Shown here one piece after another: positions 22,458-34,060 of a stretch of 64,000 nucleotides of DNA. Position numbers and translations under genes: made by a program. This stretch comes from Sorghum bicolor. Taxonomy: Eukaryota; Streptophyta; Magnoliopsida; Poales; Poaceae. Every line of letters starts with the position of its first letter. Positions within the stretch are counted from its first letter, which is position 1. Under the pieces are notes generated by a model. The model saw only the letters and a list, made by a program, of their open reading frames with translations. It made no database searches and was not told the origin of the DNA. The stretch spans positions 21,292,294 through 21,356,293 of the forward strand of contig NC_012877.2 of NCBI RefSeq assembly GCF_000003195.3, given 5' to 3'.

Positions 22458-23542
22458 ATGGACGTGCTCGCTTCACCTCTCCCCAGTGACACCTTTCTAA
22501 GCGAGTTTGGCACTCCTACCCTGCTTTGGAGGGTGCTGTAGTCAGTAGGGTACACAGAGCCACCTCAGTACTCTTTGTGGGAGGTGGACATGATCGGAGA
22601 CTTGCAGTGGTTCACTGTGCAGGGAGTCGTCCCACTACATGGGGGCCGGCCTACATGGACTGGGTGGACCTACGACTCTGATGGGCAGACTAGATGGGAA
22701 GCGGCTCAAGTTGCAGCCCATGCTATGCTACTCCACATATGTTAGAGGTTTGGCGATGAGCTGACAGGGGGGCTAGCGGCGTCCATTCCACATGCCGACC
22801 CAGTGGCAGTGGAGTGGAAGCAGGCTGGTGGTTGTGCGTTGGTCCAAGGCCGAGGAGAGCGAGGTCAGAGCTCCAGTCCTGCTATGAGTGCTATGATGGC
22901 TGTGCTCAAGCTATTCAGTCAGCGAGAGGACACCTATGCACAAGTGATGGTGGCTGTTCGCCAGGCTCAGGAGATGCAACAGAAGGCTAAAAAGTGTGCT
23001 CGCAAGTTTCGCAAGCAAGTTAGACTCCTGGAGCAAGCTCAGAAGAATCGCAATGACTAGGAAGACATTGCATAGTACCGCAGGCAGCAGTGAGTGAAGG
23101 CCATTAGAGAGAGAGATCACGAGCAGGATCAGATGAGTCAGTCGGCTAGAGAGAAGGAGACCGTGCAAGAGCGCATGGTGCAGATCACTCTTGAGAGGGA
23201 TACTGCCCTCCGTGTGTCGGAGAACAGCGCCGGGCATGGGAGATGCACCGTATCCAGTCACTTGAGCGGGAGAACTATCTGCAGGACTAGATTGAGGCTA
23301 GTCTTGTGGAGATTCACCACCTCAACAACTTGCTACACCCTATTCATCGCCCTATACCAGTGTACCCAGAGGTGGGACCTCAGGTGATCGTGGCCGATGA
23401 TGATGGTATGGAGGTAGATGGACTGGTCGTGGCTGCACCACCTTTGCACGAGGACGTGGAGGACGAGGAGTTTGAGCTGGTTAGCAACAAGGATGCAGAG
23501 GCAATCTTCGACGCTAACTCGGACGACGAGCGTGAAGTGTAG
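22458..23542 (+). pseudogene. Coiled-coil leader ORF upstream of gag in element D
   Basis: A frame starts with ATG at 22458 (MDVLASPLPS) and can be followed to about 23230, then shifts by one base and continues in another frame to TAG at 23540-23542. Several stops interrupt it, for example near 22540, 22743 and 23058. The middle (about residues 115-270) is rich in Gln, Glu, Arg and Lys in a heptad-like pattern and looks like a long coiled coil. The last 70 residues are strongly acidic. I do not recognise a family. Extra ORFs between LTR and gag are known in some plant chromoviruses. It is not gag: a separate ATG and gag domain follow at 23912. Function unknown, and it is broken. Confidence 0.6.
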
Positions 23543-23911
23543 TAGGTAGCGGGTAGTCACCCTTTGAGGATCTTTTTGTAGTGTGACCTTTGGCAGGAGT
23601 TCTTTTGTAATCGTGTCGTAATCCTGAACCTTGATCTTAGACTTGTGGCCTATATTGTGATGATGTAATAACTTCGTGGACCCGATGTTGTTTAACTTTA
23701 TCATGTTCGAACGGTTATGACGATACTTTCCATTGTTGTGCATATTACGGATATCTGTGTCATGTGTTTGGATTTGTGATGTTGTTTTGTGGAATTGAAT
23801 TATTGTGCCTTTTTCTGTAAAGTTATTCTCTCAAATACTTTCAGGCATGATTATAAGTTCTTCTGCGGCAAATCTTGTCATCATCAATGCTCACTGACTG
23901 TGTCTTTATAG

Positions 23912-25426
23912 ATGTCTCGTGGCACTCGAGGTGCGGAAAATCGTGCGAACATGAACCCACCCCCTCCTTCTCCACCACCAAATCCAGCTGAGCTGATGCA
24001 AATGATGGTGGAAAGTCAGAGGCTGCTCACTGAAACCATCAATCAGATGGCAAACCAGGGTGGTCAGAATGCACAACATGGGCCAGCACCTAATCACAGC
24101 AGTTTCAAGGATTTCATGGATACCAAGCCCCCATCTTCCAAAGAGGCTGAATAACCCCTTCAGGCTGAGGAGTGGATGAACATGGTGGAACAAAAGTTTC
24201 GTTTACTTTAGCTGACCGATAGTTTGAAGGCCGAGTATGCAGCTCATCAGCTACAGCGTCCAGCGGCTATCTGGTGAAATCAGCATCGGGAGGCTCTTCT
24301 GGACAAGACCGTGGTTGACTGGAATCTCTTCCGTGAAGCTTTTAAAGGGCATTTCATACCTCCTGGGGTCATGGAGATGAAGCATACTGAGTTCATGCAG
24401 TTAACTCATGGCAACAAAACTCTGAAGGAGTACTTGCATGCTTTCAATCATCTGTCAAGGTATGCTCCTGAGTTTGTGAGCACTGAGTCGAAGAAGATTG
24501 CTAGCTTCAAGAGGGGTCTTGGCCCCAAGCTGCTGAAGACTATGGGCCACACTAAGTGTGCAACTTTCAATGAGTTTGTTAGTGATGCTCTTACCAAAGA
24601 GAATTACAACACTGTGTACACTGCGACCAAGACTCGCAAGCGGGCTTTTGAGGCCAGGGCAGGGGCATCTTAGTGCAAGGCTCCAGTGGCGGCTAGGCCC
24701 CAGTATTGTGCTCCAGCTCCTAACACCCGATATCGCCCTCTAGCAAAGAAGAATCAGGCGAAGATGGGGTTCCGCAAGGGGTACTCCATTGCTCTTCCTA
24801 GGGGCAATACTAGACCCAGCTATGCCAAGACTCCACCTGCCAATCGTCCGTGCTGGAACTGTAATCAGATAGGGCACTGGCAAAGCAACTGTCCTTACCC
24901 ACCAAAGAAGGGCAACCAAGGGAACGTCTGCCAGGGGCGTGTTCACTATACAACTGTGGAAGCAATCCCTGCTGGTGAGGTAGTTACGGCTGGTAAGTTT
25001 CTGGTTAACCAATGTGATGCACTTGTGCTTTTTGATTCAGGTGCATCGCATTCTTTTGTGAGTTCAGACTTTGTGTCTAAGCATAATGTCAAGGCAGTTA
25101 CGCTTGATAAAGGCAGCTACTGCATTAGTGCCGCTGAAAATAATATTTCTACAAATCAAGTGGTTATGTGGGCAACTCTAGAAATAGGAGACCGTCAGTT
25201 TCTTGCTGATCTGGTTGTTCTACCCGGTGTGGGTATAGATGTAATTCTGGGAATGAAAATGGATGAGTGGCAACGGAGTTCTTATCGACACCACCACTCG
25301 TGTAGTGATGTTGAGAGACCCGAATACCAAAGAGGCATTCTTAGTGCAACTTCCTTGAGATATTCATATCCGTAGCACGATGAATGCAGTTACATCTAGG
25401 GCCATCAAGGATATTCCGGTGTGGGT
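23912..25426 (+). pseudogene. Gag and aspartic protease of element D, broken
   Basis: A single frame from ATG at 23912 carries gag and protease, interrupted by stops near 24152, 24209, 24275 and 24671. Gag shows the L-x-G-N-K-T-L-K-E-Y type major-homology stretch (about 24410-24440), a zinc knuckle C-W-N-C-N-Q-I-G-H-W-Q-S-N-C at about 24853-24894, and the RVP_2-type protease site L-F-D-S-G-A-S-H-S-F at about 25027-25056 with V-I-L-G-M later. A frameshift follows near 25260: the next frame reads on as the protease-RT linker (D-P-N-T-K-E-A-F) until about 25420. There the coding match stops at the junction with C. At least two stops are CAG-to-TAG or TGG-to-TGA type. RT and everything downstream are absent. 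Confidence 0.82.
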
Positions 25427-25970
25427 ATTGATGGTTGCCGATGGCTACAGAAGGTGATTTGCCGATGGATACGAAAGAAGGCACAAGGATTGATGATCGG
25501 GTGGTGATGGTGTGCCAATCGGTTGTGGGAGATAATTTAATGCTTAATATAGTTGTTAGGGTTTGTTTTGTATACGGATTCTGTTTAATTTGGAATTCGA
25601 GCCCTAGTCGTTTCTGGTTGTAACCCTTTTGGACAGGGTGTAAATGTAGACCCTGCGGCAATGTAATGAATATACACAATCAATCAAACATAAGTTTTAC
25701 ATCTATCATCTACTTTTTCGACGACTTCGTCACCCTGCATATTTTTCCTTGTACTACAAGTTCTTAGGGATTCATTGAATCAATCTCGACGAGTCCTCGA
25801 GTTCTACGTGAACATCTCTTGGCCGTGACATCCGGGCGCATCGCTGTTGTCGGGACCAAAGTGTTCGAGTTATCACCTTTGTCGGTTGTTAGGTCAAATC
25901 GGCTGGCATGCCTTAACGTTTAAATCGGGTATTAGCCCTCTGTGTTTGCAGATCCGCTTTTGCATCAACA
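25427..25970 (+). repeat. 5' LTR of element C, first 200 bp missing
   Basis: Homology to the 3' copy starts at TTGATGGTTG (25427; 3' copy about 44485). Shared sequence includes GATTTGCCGATGGAT and GAATTCGAGCCCTAGTC. The end TTTTGCATCAACA at 25970 is followed by a 7-nt spacer and the primer site. Frames such as 25341-25679 are accidental. Confidence 0.82.
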
Positions 25971-25977
25971 CATCTTT

Positions 25978-25994
25978 TGGCACGCCCAGTGGGA
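25978..25994 (+). promoter_or_regulatory. Primer binding site of element C
   Basis: TGGCACGCCCAGTGGGA begins with the TGG expected opposite a tRNA CCA end and lies just after the LTR. I cannot name the tRNA with confidence. The gag ATG follows at 26019. Confidence 0.65.
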
Positions 25995-26018
25995 CAGAGA
26001 TTCAACATCAAGATCAAC

Positions 26019-27803
26019 ATGTCGAACACCGATTTCGACTTGGAGAATGTTATCCCCGTGATGGAAGCCAATCTCAGAGATGAATAGAAGCAAGCTATGG
26101 CAAAAGCTATGGAGGACTACAAGCAGTTGTGCTTAAAATTCTTCAGTATCAATATGAGTGGCGAGGTGATCCAAAAGGAAGCATTGCCGACACCTCGGCA
26201 AATTACTTTTGAAGCCAATACTGGTAAATTGCAAGAGATGGTTGATAGTGTTGTCATTCGTGCATTGATCAATCAATCTGGTGTACTGTTCAATACAGTT
26301 TTCAATGCTGTGGCTAGAACTTTCAAAGGACAAGTACCACCATCCTATGTGGGTCCTGCCTATCATCAGCCATGGTCATCATCGGTCATGGCTCCATCGG
26401 CTACTACGGCCGTCGTGGGTACAGAAGTCACGTCTCCTACAAGCACATTAGGGGATAACTAATGCGCAATCTACACCAATGACGACCATTCCATCAACAT
26501 CAGATGGACAAGTTAAACTTGCTACAGATTTATTGGCATTGGCAATGTCAGGGTCCGTTCCTCCTAATTGGTGGGGATATGGTATGCCACCAGAGTTTAT
26601 GGCAAATAGCTCTGGTACGTCTCAGGCGGCTAACACGACAGGCAAGGCTCCTATGGCATCGGCACCCCCAAGTTCGCCAATGACTCAGAATCCCCAGTAT
26701 TCTACAACTACTGCTGCAAGACCTTTCACTGGGAATTCTCAAGTACTAACGTTTCAGATGCCTATCGCATCGGCAGATCCAATGCCGACGCAGCAGAGGT
26801 TTATGACACAGCCAGGGTATGTCAATTCTATGATGATGCCCAATTATCAGTCATCAGCAGGGCCTATGCCGATGAACGTTAATAATGGGTGGATAGGGCA
26901 GTTTGTCTTTCCACATACGCCTCAGCAAAATCATCAGGCTGTGGGATTCCAACAGGGACCAATGCAGCTTGGATTTCAGAATCAAGGGTTGATCAACCAG
27001 CTGATGAATCTTGGTCAGCAAGTTGGAGGTCAACAGGCAATGGCTAATCCAATATTCCCTAGAGACCGTGCACCGCAGAGACACGTCGAAGTTTATCAGC
27101 AGGTGCCGGATCCACAGCCAGCTCATCGGCAAGATACCGATGCTTATTGGGCCGATAAGATAGCTGAGGTCATGAGAGACCAATTTGGGATAAAACCCAA
27201 CGTCAACACTTACTCTTATCGGACACTGTATCCTCCTACATATGACTTAATTCCGCTTCCAAATTGGTACAAGGTGCCGGATTTTACCAAGTTCTCTAGA
27301 CAGGATGATACGTCAACTATGGAGCATGTTAACAGGTTCATCATCCAGTGCGGAGAAGCTGCTAATAGAGATGAGTTAAGGGTTCGGTTATTCTCATCAT
27401 CTTTGTCTGGATCGGCCTTTACTTGGTTTATTTCATTATCTCCAAATTCAGTGATTACTTGGGCCGAGCTGGAGAAGCAGTTCCACAAATACTTCTTTTC
27501 TGGAGTTCATGAGAAGAAGATCACCGATTTAGTCAGGTTGAAGCAATGCAATGATGAATCGGTTGAGAGTTTCATGCAAAGGTTGCGAGATGTTAAGAAC
27601 AAATGCTATAGTCTGGTTCTGGATGATCGGCAGCTAGCCGATTTGGCTTTCTAGGGATTGTTGCCACATATCAGAGATAAGTATGCTTCTCAGAAGTTTG
27701 AAAGTCTAAGCCATTTAGTGCAGAGGATTTCGGACCAAGATATCAGAGCTTTTGAACCCAAGAGAGCATGGAACAAAAAGGTATCATTTGTCGATGAGGT
27801 AAC
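26019..27803 (+). pseudogene. Gag of element C (N-terminal and core part), interrupted by B
   Basis: ATG at 26019 (MSNTDFD) opens a frame with a TAG near 26082 and a stop near 26462. The reading then resumes one base shifted at about 26460 and runs to TAG at 27652-27654, then on without another stop to the B insertion at 27803. The region before 27200 is Pro/Gln/Met-rich and variable. The retrotransposon gag core follows at about 27240-27640: P-N-W-Y-K-V-P-D-F, F-T-W-F, W-A-E-L-E-K-Q-F and a V-E-S-F-M-Q-R-L-R motif. After B is removed, with one copy of the GTAAC duplication, the same frame continues at 35308. Confidence 0.85.
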
Positions 27804-29082
27804 TGTTGGGTATTTTAAACGCAAACAGAAAAATCCGCAAGCGCACGGATACCGTTGTAGCCTTCACCCAGGAGTATTATAGAGTATCAATTTTCCACAG
27901 GGAACGTGAGTGTACTAATTAAGATTCAAGATCGCCCAAGGATAACTATATGATTATTTTTGGTGGGAAGAGAGGAAGTTTCCTGAGAGTTCTCTAGTTG
28001 ATCTAAGAATCAAGAATTACTTCAAGAATATCTATATCGGGACATCAGAGCACTAACCACAGAAAGAGATGAGAAGGGGGCTAGGAAGGTCTGACTATGG
28101 TCCTACAAACACTGATCTGAACAAGGTGGAATACGTCGACCGTTAGGGCTGTCAGTACCCTAAGGCTACCACAACAATCCGCAGGATTGGGTGCAATTCC
28201 AGGTAATTGCAAGACTAAACACCACGTCTAATCTATTAATTACTACTCTAGCGTTATAAAGACTAGAGCACTTGATGCAAGCGGGAATCCAATAAATAAC
28301 TTGAATGTAAATAAAAGTAATTAAAGAACTCAGGAATTATGAATTGAAGAACCTGGAGAACGATGAAGAACAAACCAGATGCTGCAAAAGTATAATGTTG
28401 AGGAAGATCCGACTGATCCGGCTCCTGCTCCGCTCTCCTCTTCTCTCTCCCTATTTTCTAGATTATAACTAGAACTAACTAGAACAAGAACTAGAGGAAC
28501 TAGAACTAGAACTAGATGAACTAGAACTAGATCTAGATGAACTAGAGGTAGAACTAGAAGAACTAGAGAGATCCTCTCTACTTGGATGAAGAATTGAAAC
28601 CCTAACTTTGATTCTGTAGAAGAGGTATGATCTCCAGGGGCCAGGGGGTCTGGTTTTATAGTCCCTTCAAGTGAATATGGGCCGTTGGATCAAACCGACA
28701 TTGATTGAATGGTTATCCTTGATCCTTTAGGTCGGTGGAGCACGATCCGCGAGTTTGGACGTGATTGGGCAGAACTCTAGGGCGGGCACCCTCAGGACTT
28801 GGGCGGGCACCCTGTCCGTGAGCTCTCTCGGCCTCCGCTTCGGTCCCGTGGCTTCTGGAGTCTTCTAGATGATAGAAAATTGCACGGCACGTTAATATCT
28901 CTATGTAAACCCGACGTGTGGGCCTTTCTTCCGTATTTCCTGATAACCCCTTGCAGAAATAGACAAACACCAAAACTCATGGAATTCTGTCAGATAAAAC
29001 CCTAAGTCTAGGTGTTGGTTGCTTTTGGATCCTTTTCCATGATTAATTGATGGTTAAATATGAGCATTAAGGATCGTCAACA
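27804..29082 (-). repeat. 3' LTR of B
   Basis: In element orientation this is the downstream LTR. The U3 half (about 28650-29082) resembles that of A1, with the TATA box read on + as TTTTATAGT at 28653-28661. Here the GC doublet at about 28771-28812 has GGGCGGGCACCC in both copies, a G-to-A change. The R-U5 half is B-specific. Confidence 0.9.
28465..28570. repeat. Degenerate AGAACT/CTAGAA array in B LTR
   Basis: About 105 bp of imperfect CTAGAA hexamers with inserted GATGA units. The same array is present in the other B LTR at 34692-34793 and absent from the LTRs of A1, A2, G and H. It lies in the transcribed half of the LTR, downstream of the TATA box. Confidence 0.85.
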
Positions 29083-31274
29083 AGCTCCCCCAAGCTTAAC
29101 CTTTGCTCGTTCCTGAGCAAAGATGGACTCAAGAGTTTCTGCAGTGGTTTCATGCCTTAAAGATACACATGCGTTCAACAAGATCTCATCTCTCGGTGAG
29201 GGTAAACTGTTAAGATTTAAAACTTACTCATTTTACCTTTCACCATGGGGCTTGCAACCGTCACTTGTGTCTTAAGCAGTTAAAAGATAGAACGGTCTAG
29301 TCAAGCGCCATGTCTCTTGTTCTTCGATTAACTATAGCTCTGGAGTTTTTGCAGATTTTCAATTAAAACTCAGAGATTCCTTGTATGACTCTCTCTAGTC
29401 TCTCTTTTGTGGTATTTCTGGATCCTTACCAAGGCAGTAATGGTGCATGCCTTCTCTCAAAGTATGTGGTATCTGTGGTATAGGGCATAGTGGCATTGCC
29501 TTCTCTCTCACCCTACTCTAATAAGGTTTTGATATCTGGAGCTCATAGGTAGGAGACAGCTAATACATACTTACAAGACATTTATTGCATAGTCAAACCA
29601 TGGATCCAGAAGAACAAGTCAATAAGTCAAATCAAGATGTGCATATGTGGCGAATGAATGATGATAACAATGGTGATGATGGTGATAACAATGGTGAAAG
29701 TCTAATTCCACTTATGCTCTTTTGAGGGGATACATACCTTTCTTGCTCTTTTGAAACTTTTTGAGGAGAATGAGATGCTCTATATTTTCTTTTTCTTTTC
29801 TCTCAGGTGGGTATCTTGTACCCCTAATTCTACTGTCGGACACTTGTCTATTTTTACCTCTCGTCTCACTTTTTCTTTTCTTTCGAGGTTCCGGGCACTT
29901 GCCCCTTTTTATTTCCTCGTATACTTTTTTTTCTCTCCTTTTTTTAGAGCACTCATCTCATGAGATAATATAGCAAGTGGTAGTAACAAGATAACTTGAG
30001 CATTTATTTCACAGGAGAAAAATAGAAATATTTTTGGCTATTCTCTCCCGGATTAGGAGTAGAATATTTTTGGGTGGTTCTGGAGATGGAAATGGGTGGA
30101 TGTATGTGGATGCGTACTTCTGGAGTAGAAGCTGCATGAGTGAGTGAACGTGCAAGTGGATCTTGATTTAACCACATGACGAGCTCCTAAGGGTCTACAT
30201 AGCTTGACCACACTCAATGCTCATAAGTAGTAAAGTAAATGTGTGGCTCAAAGTCTAGCAAGCATGTATATATGGCTATGGTAGGAATTTAAAACTCTCA
30301 TCATACAGGAACTCATCATGCAACATTTTAAATATTTTCAAAGATAAAATTCTCCAGATTTCTAGCATCTCTAGGAACAGATAAATAGCAGCTCAACCTT
30401 CCCATATCATATCCGTTAACGTCTTAGACTTCAGATCAAGTACTCTTCCCACAAGTTCAGGTTTAGAGCAAATCTTAATTAATACCAGTCATGCCTAAAC
30501 TTGAGAGAGATTTCGATTTTGAGAACTAGTCATGGCAGAGCAACTATTCATCATTTCCATTTGAGAGCTTATCATGAGGGTTCATAGCAAATTTTATTTA
30601 TTTATTTATTTAGCAAACTAAGCAAAGATATATATATATATATATAAGCACAAAATCTTTATTTGGGTTTATATGATTATGTATCTTTTTATTATTTGAA
30701 TAAAGATTAAACGTGAGTAGAACACTTAGCTGGATAAACGGGGGTGCTCTCCCCTAAGCTGGATTTTGACGTAATTTGTTCTGATGTAGCTAGCAAGTGG
30801 CGGATGTGTATTTGAATGTCAGCAGCACCCTGACAGCGATTAGAATGTCCTCCGTCAGCTAGTCTTCTTTGATCCTTGAATTCTGTGGACCTCAAATAGA
30901 CAACAAAGCTCTGTGGAACTAGTTAAGTGTTAGCATAAATATCTAGCCTTTATCATGTTAAGCTTCCTCAATAAATGTTACACTCTTTAGGATCATAAAT
31001 TTATTTTTATAATATTTTTATTTTTATAGGATAGGAATATATTTATTTTGTTTTTACGCCACCACAGTGAATGTACTTATGGGTTTTATACCATGAGCAT
31101 ACTCACATGGGGCTTACTATTTTTAACATTTTTATTTTCTTTTCAAGATGATATGAACCTAATTAACTAATCAAACTATTTTAAATAATTGAAAGGAAAA
31201 AGATAACTACCAAGTTTACCTCTTGGCAAGCCGTTCGGTATTTTTAAGTCCTCCGAACGGGACTCTCCGTTTCC
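29083..31274 (-). other. Polypurine tract and untranslated 3' interior of B
   Basis: The tract is at 29083-29097 (AAGCTTGGGGGAGCT on the - strand). The rest matches the untranslated 3' interior of A1, including the purine-rich - strand block (about 29770-29950) and a TA dinucleotide run near 30630. A 16-bp tandem duplication (CGTCCTGGGATTCGCT) at 31280-31311 disturbs the end of the protease frame. No gene seen. Confidence 0.65.
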
Positions 31275-31279
31275 TCAGT

Positions 31280-32378
31280 CGTCCTGGGATTCGCTCGTCC
31301 TGGGATTCGCTGGATGGCGCAGTTAGTGGTTCCGGCAGTGCTTCCTCTTCGTGTATAACTATCTTCTCTCTCCACACCTGACTCGGTGCTACAGTCTCCT
31401 CAGGACAGTTCTGTTAAAGCTGTATGTCTTCAGACCTTACAACTTCTCCTTCATAGTCTGCCCATCCGTCCTTGATGATTTCCCTCCACTGGTTGCGGTT
31501 GCGTCGTCTTCTTCTTGTCCTGACCTGCTTAGAGTCTTCAACTATGTAGTTGGGGTCAGTAAAATAGCGGCGTACCTTCTCAGAGGGAAAGTGCATGTGG
31601 ACTTCTCTAGTTCCATTGTAGATGATTATTTTAACGGTGCTGAGGAACTGTCTCGCAAGGATGATGGGTGGATCGTACTCGTCTTCTCCCATGTCAATAA
31701 CCTTACGGAATGTCTGATTTGCCATCTGGAGCTGAATGTATGTCGGTTTTAGGGGCATGGTTCCATGCAGGAGATGATAAGTGATTGCGGCCATTATGTT
31801 GACGTCAGATCCGGTGTCGTAGAGTGTCTTCTGAAAATAATATCCGTTGATTGTGCACTCGATGCTTGGAACACCAGGGTCGTCCTTCTTGATCAAGAAA
31901 TGCGACTTGAGTTGACGATCTTGACCTCCTTGAGCTGCAGTGACCATCTTAGCTGACTTGGTCCACATTTGCTTGGTCCTGTTCCTCCTGTTGGTCCTCT
32001 TCCTTGGTTCAGGTCGGGATTGCTCTGAGATTTGTGTAATCTTGTTCTTGAAGGAAAACGTCTCCTTCCTCCCCTTGATGTAAAAACTGATCTTGGCAGT
32101 ACTAGCGTAGATGACAGCTCCTGAGGTGTTCAGGAATGGCCTCCCAACTCGGACGTAGAGGTTCCTGGGCATAATGTTGACGCTGGAGCCAAAGTCGCAG
32201 AGTGCTTCTGGGAAGTCCACCATGCCGATAGAGATCGGGATAACGGGGCGTCCTGGATCGCCTCTAAGTAGTTTGGCCTCTGTTGATTCCAACCTTGATT
32301 TTGTTGAGGACGGTTTGTGCTCGTAGATCTAGGTTCTTCACTTGGTGGAGTCTGGGAGTTGTAAAAGTCTTTCATATT
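31280..32378 (-). pseudogene. B gag remnant fused to two aspartic protease domains
   Basis: From 32375 a short peptide (start MKDFYNSQT) runs into a fragment of the gag Gln/Asn linker (R-P-Q-Q-N-Q-G-W), then directly into protease 1. The main open frame is 32292-31414, 292 codons. Protease 1 has C-D-F-G-S-S but lacks the segment between active site and the G-R-P-F-L motif. Protease 2 is complete with Y-D-T-G-S-D and I-I-L-A-R-Q-F-L in place of I-I-L-G-R-P-F-L. The frame ends at a TAA (31414) where H has GAA. The tail is further disturbed by a 16-bp tandem duplication. Gag N-terminal and core regions and the zinc knuckle are missing. Confidence 0.82.
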
Positions 32379-32393
32379 TTGCTTGAAGTGAAC

Positions 32394-33481
32394 CTGCTCA
32401 TAGAGACAAGGCAGAGATCAAGTGCATGGGCCCTGTTGGTGGAAAACACCAACAGAACTAAAAGTGTATTTGTTCTTCTCTAACCTTAAGCATAGTGAGC
32501 AAGACAAAGTTGATGGATAATAAGATCATGAGTGTAGGATTTAAAACATTTGTCAGATCAGATCACTCAACCTTATGGAAAGATAATCTATCTAAGTAAA
32601 TGTTTTTTTCTTTACATGACTATCATTTTCCAAAGATTGAGTGTGCAACATTTTAGTTCGTGTGATTAGGAGTGTGGGATCACAAAGATGAAAGGACTAA
32701 ACATATTGAATCGATTGGGTTGGTTAATCTAGAGTTGTAAATCATACATGTTTATCTCTTTTATTCATGTGAACGCCAGAAATAAAGATAAACTTATAAA
32801 AGTGATAGTCAAGTACCTTAAGATATTACCTTACTTGAAGAGTGATGGTACAGTATCACCTTGTGGAAGGTTTCCTTTCTTGGCGGTTGTGCATCTTGTT
32901 TGTGACACCCTCCATGGATCATCTCTTGTGAGCTATGTCTTCCTTGTGTAAATTGTTAACCTTCATGCGTCTCTCTCTGTCTCCAATGTGAGTTTATCTC
33001 AGGACCTCCCAGGTTGATATTGAAAGTTTTCCTGCAGGGGTTAGTCCAACAAAATATCCAATATCTACTATAGAATACTATAGGCTCAAAAATCAACCTA
33101 GACACCATGTCTAATTTGATTTAGGAGGGCATTTTAACCTAAGCATCATGCTTAATTTAAAATCCCTTGGAAATAAGATCATCATTCCTAAACTAAGCAC
33201 CATGCTTAATTAAGAGATAAATGAAACTACTCCAAACCTAGACATATACTAAAGCAAATAAAGGTAGCATGAAAGCATTGATAGAGTTCTCCTCAAGTGG
33301 AGATGAAGTAGTGTGATTAGTATTTAACAAATTGAGCATGTCTCAAAGGTAGGGACAACCAACATAGCAACATGGCAAAGGATGTTTTTTTTATGTAAAG
33401 TACACCCCCGAGCTTGAATTTTGCAAAATTCAAGTTTGGATGAATTTAATTCAATGTTGTATGATGATTGGTTGGACATAC
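32394..33481 (-). other. Possible intron in the leader of B
   Basis: Read on the - strand, a CAAG|GTATGT donor is at 33482/33481 and a pyrimidine-rich acceptor ending GAGCAG|GT at 32394/32393. The AT-rich sequence between has no recognisable coding. H has the same two signals. On the + strand a 62-codon frame (33421-33609) is also kept in H, but its status is unclear. Confidence 0.4.
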
Positions 33482-33729
33482 CTTGTGCTTGTCATTCATC
33501 CAATCTTCTTGCTCCAATCCTGGAAAGGTTATTGACAAGAATACCCGAAGGAATATTTTACAATTATCCTTATATGCTCAATACACAAGGTAATGTTGTA
33601 AATAATTAAAAGATCATATTACGATCTGATCAGTGCTAATTTTAGGACACTAAGCTTGTCCTTGGGAAACCATCAATTTATGTCAGTGAAGTGGTTTCCC
33701 CTCCAACGCTGACCTATATCAAGATCAAC

Positions 33730-34026
33730 TCAACGAGATCTGCAATATTTAATATAGACATATGCATCGACAACCGCCCTTTTAAAGTTTTTATAAATAG
33801 AAAGGATGTGGGGGTTGGAGATCTCGAATGTGGTGATGTTGGAAAAACCAATGGATTGGGAAGATGTTGCATATGAGCATGGAGTAAATGAAGTGGCTAT
33901 GAAATAAATTCCATGCTCATTAATGCTTAGAGTGAAATCCATGTGGTATGGTGAAAATGATAAGGTGAGTGTGGTAAAAAAGGAAAAGAAAAAGGATACA
34001 CGGACGACTTGGTTCGAAACTAGCAC
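33730..34026 (-). pseudogene. C-terminal remnant of the H-type unknown ORF in B
   Basis: The last 50 or so residues, ending in A-Y-V-Y-I-K-Y-C-R-S-R, match the end of the 308-codon frame in H (62538-63464). The sequence before that does not match: the first 250 or so residues of the H frame are replaced by a short AT-rich stretch next to the primer site. A deletion after the primer site explains this. No function is known. Confidence 0.6.
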
Positions 34027-34036
34027 AGCTACCGTT

Positions 34037-34053
34037 CCCCGGCAACGGCGCCA
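34037..34053 (-). promoter_or_regulatory. tRNA-Asp primer binding site of B
   Basis: Same 17-nt CCCCGGCAACGGCGCCA on the + strand as in A1, 7 nt from the upstream LTR at 34061. Confidence 0.92.
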
Positions 34054-34060
34054 GAAAGCT

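Larger units (their letters stand above)
18223..25426 (+). mobile_element. Truncated Del/Tekay-like chromovirus D
   Basis: Contents in order: a long LTR cut at its left by element E, a Met-tRNA-type primer site, a coiled-coil leader ORF, gag, zinc knuckle and protease. The element breaks off in the linker just before RT, at about 25426, where sequence from inside C's LTR begins. RT, RNase H, integrase, chromodomain and 3' LTR are not found elsewhere in the window. All reading frames carry stops. Confidence 0.8.

Noticed and set aside
25421..25430. GTGGGTATTG at the D/C joint resembles the TGTTGGGTATT edge of A/B LTRs, as if an element had been excised
   Set aside because: Only about nine bases match, with one base off, and LTR elements do not excise. 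D's own sequence could give the same bases.
28464..28571. Regularly repeated hexamers considered as a CRISPR-like array
   Set aside because: The repeats have no unique spacers, and the sequence is a plant LTR. It is a simple-sequence array.
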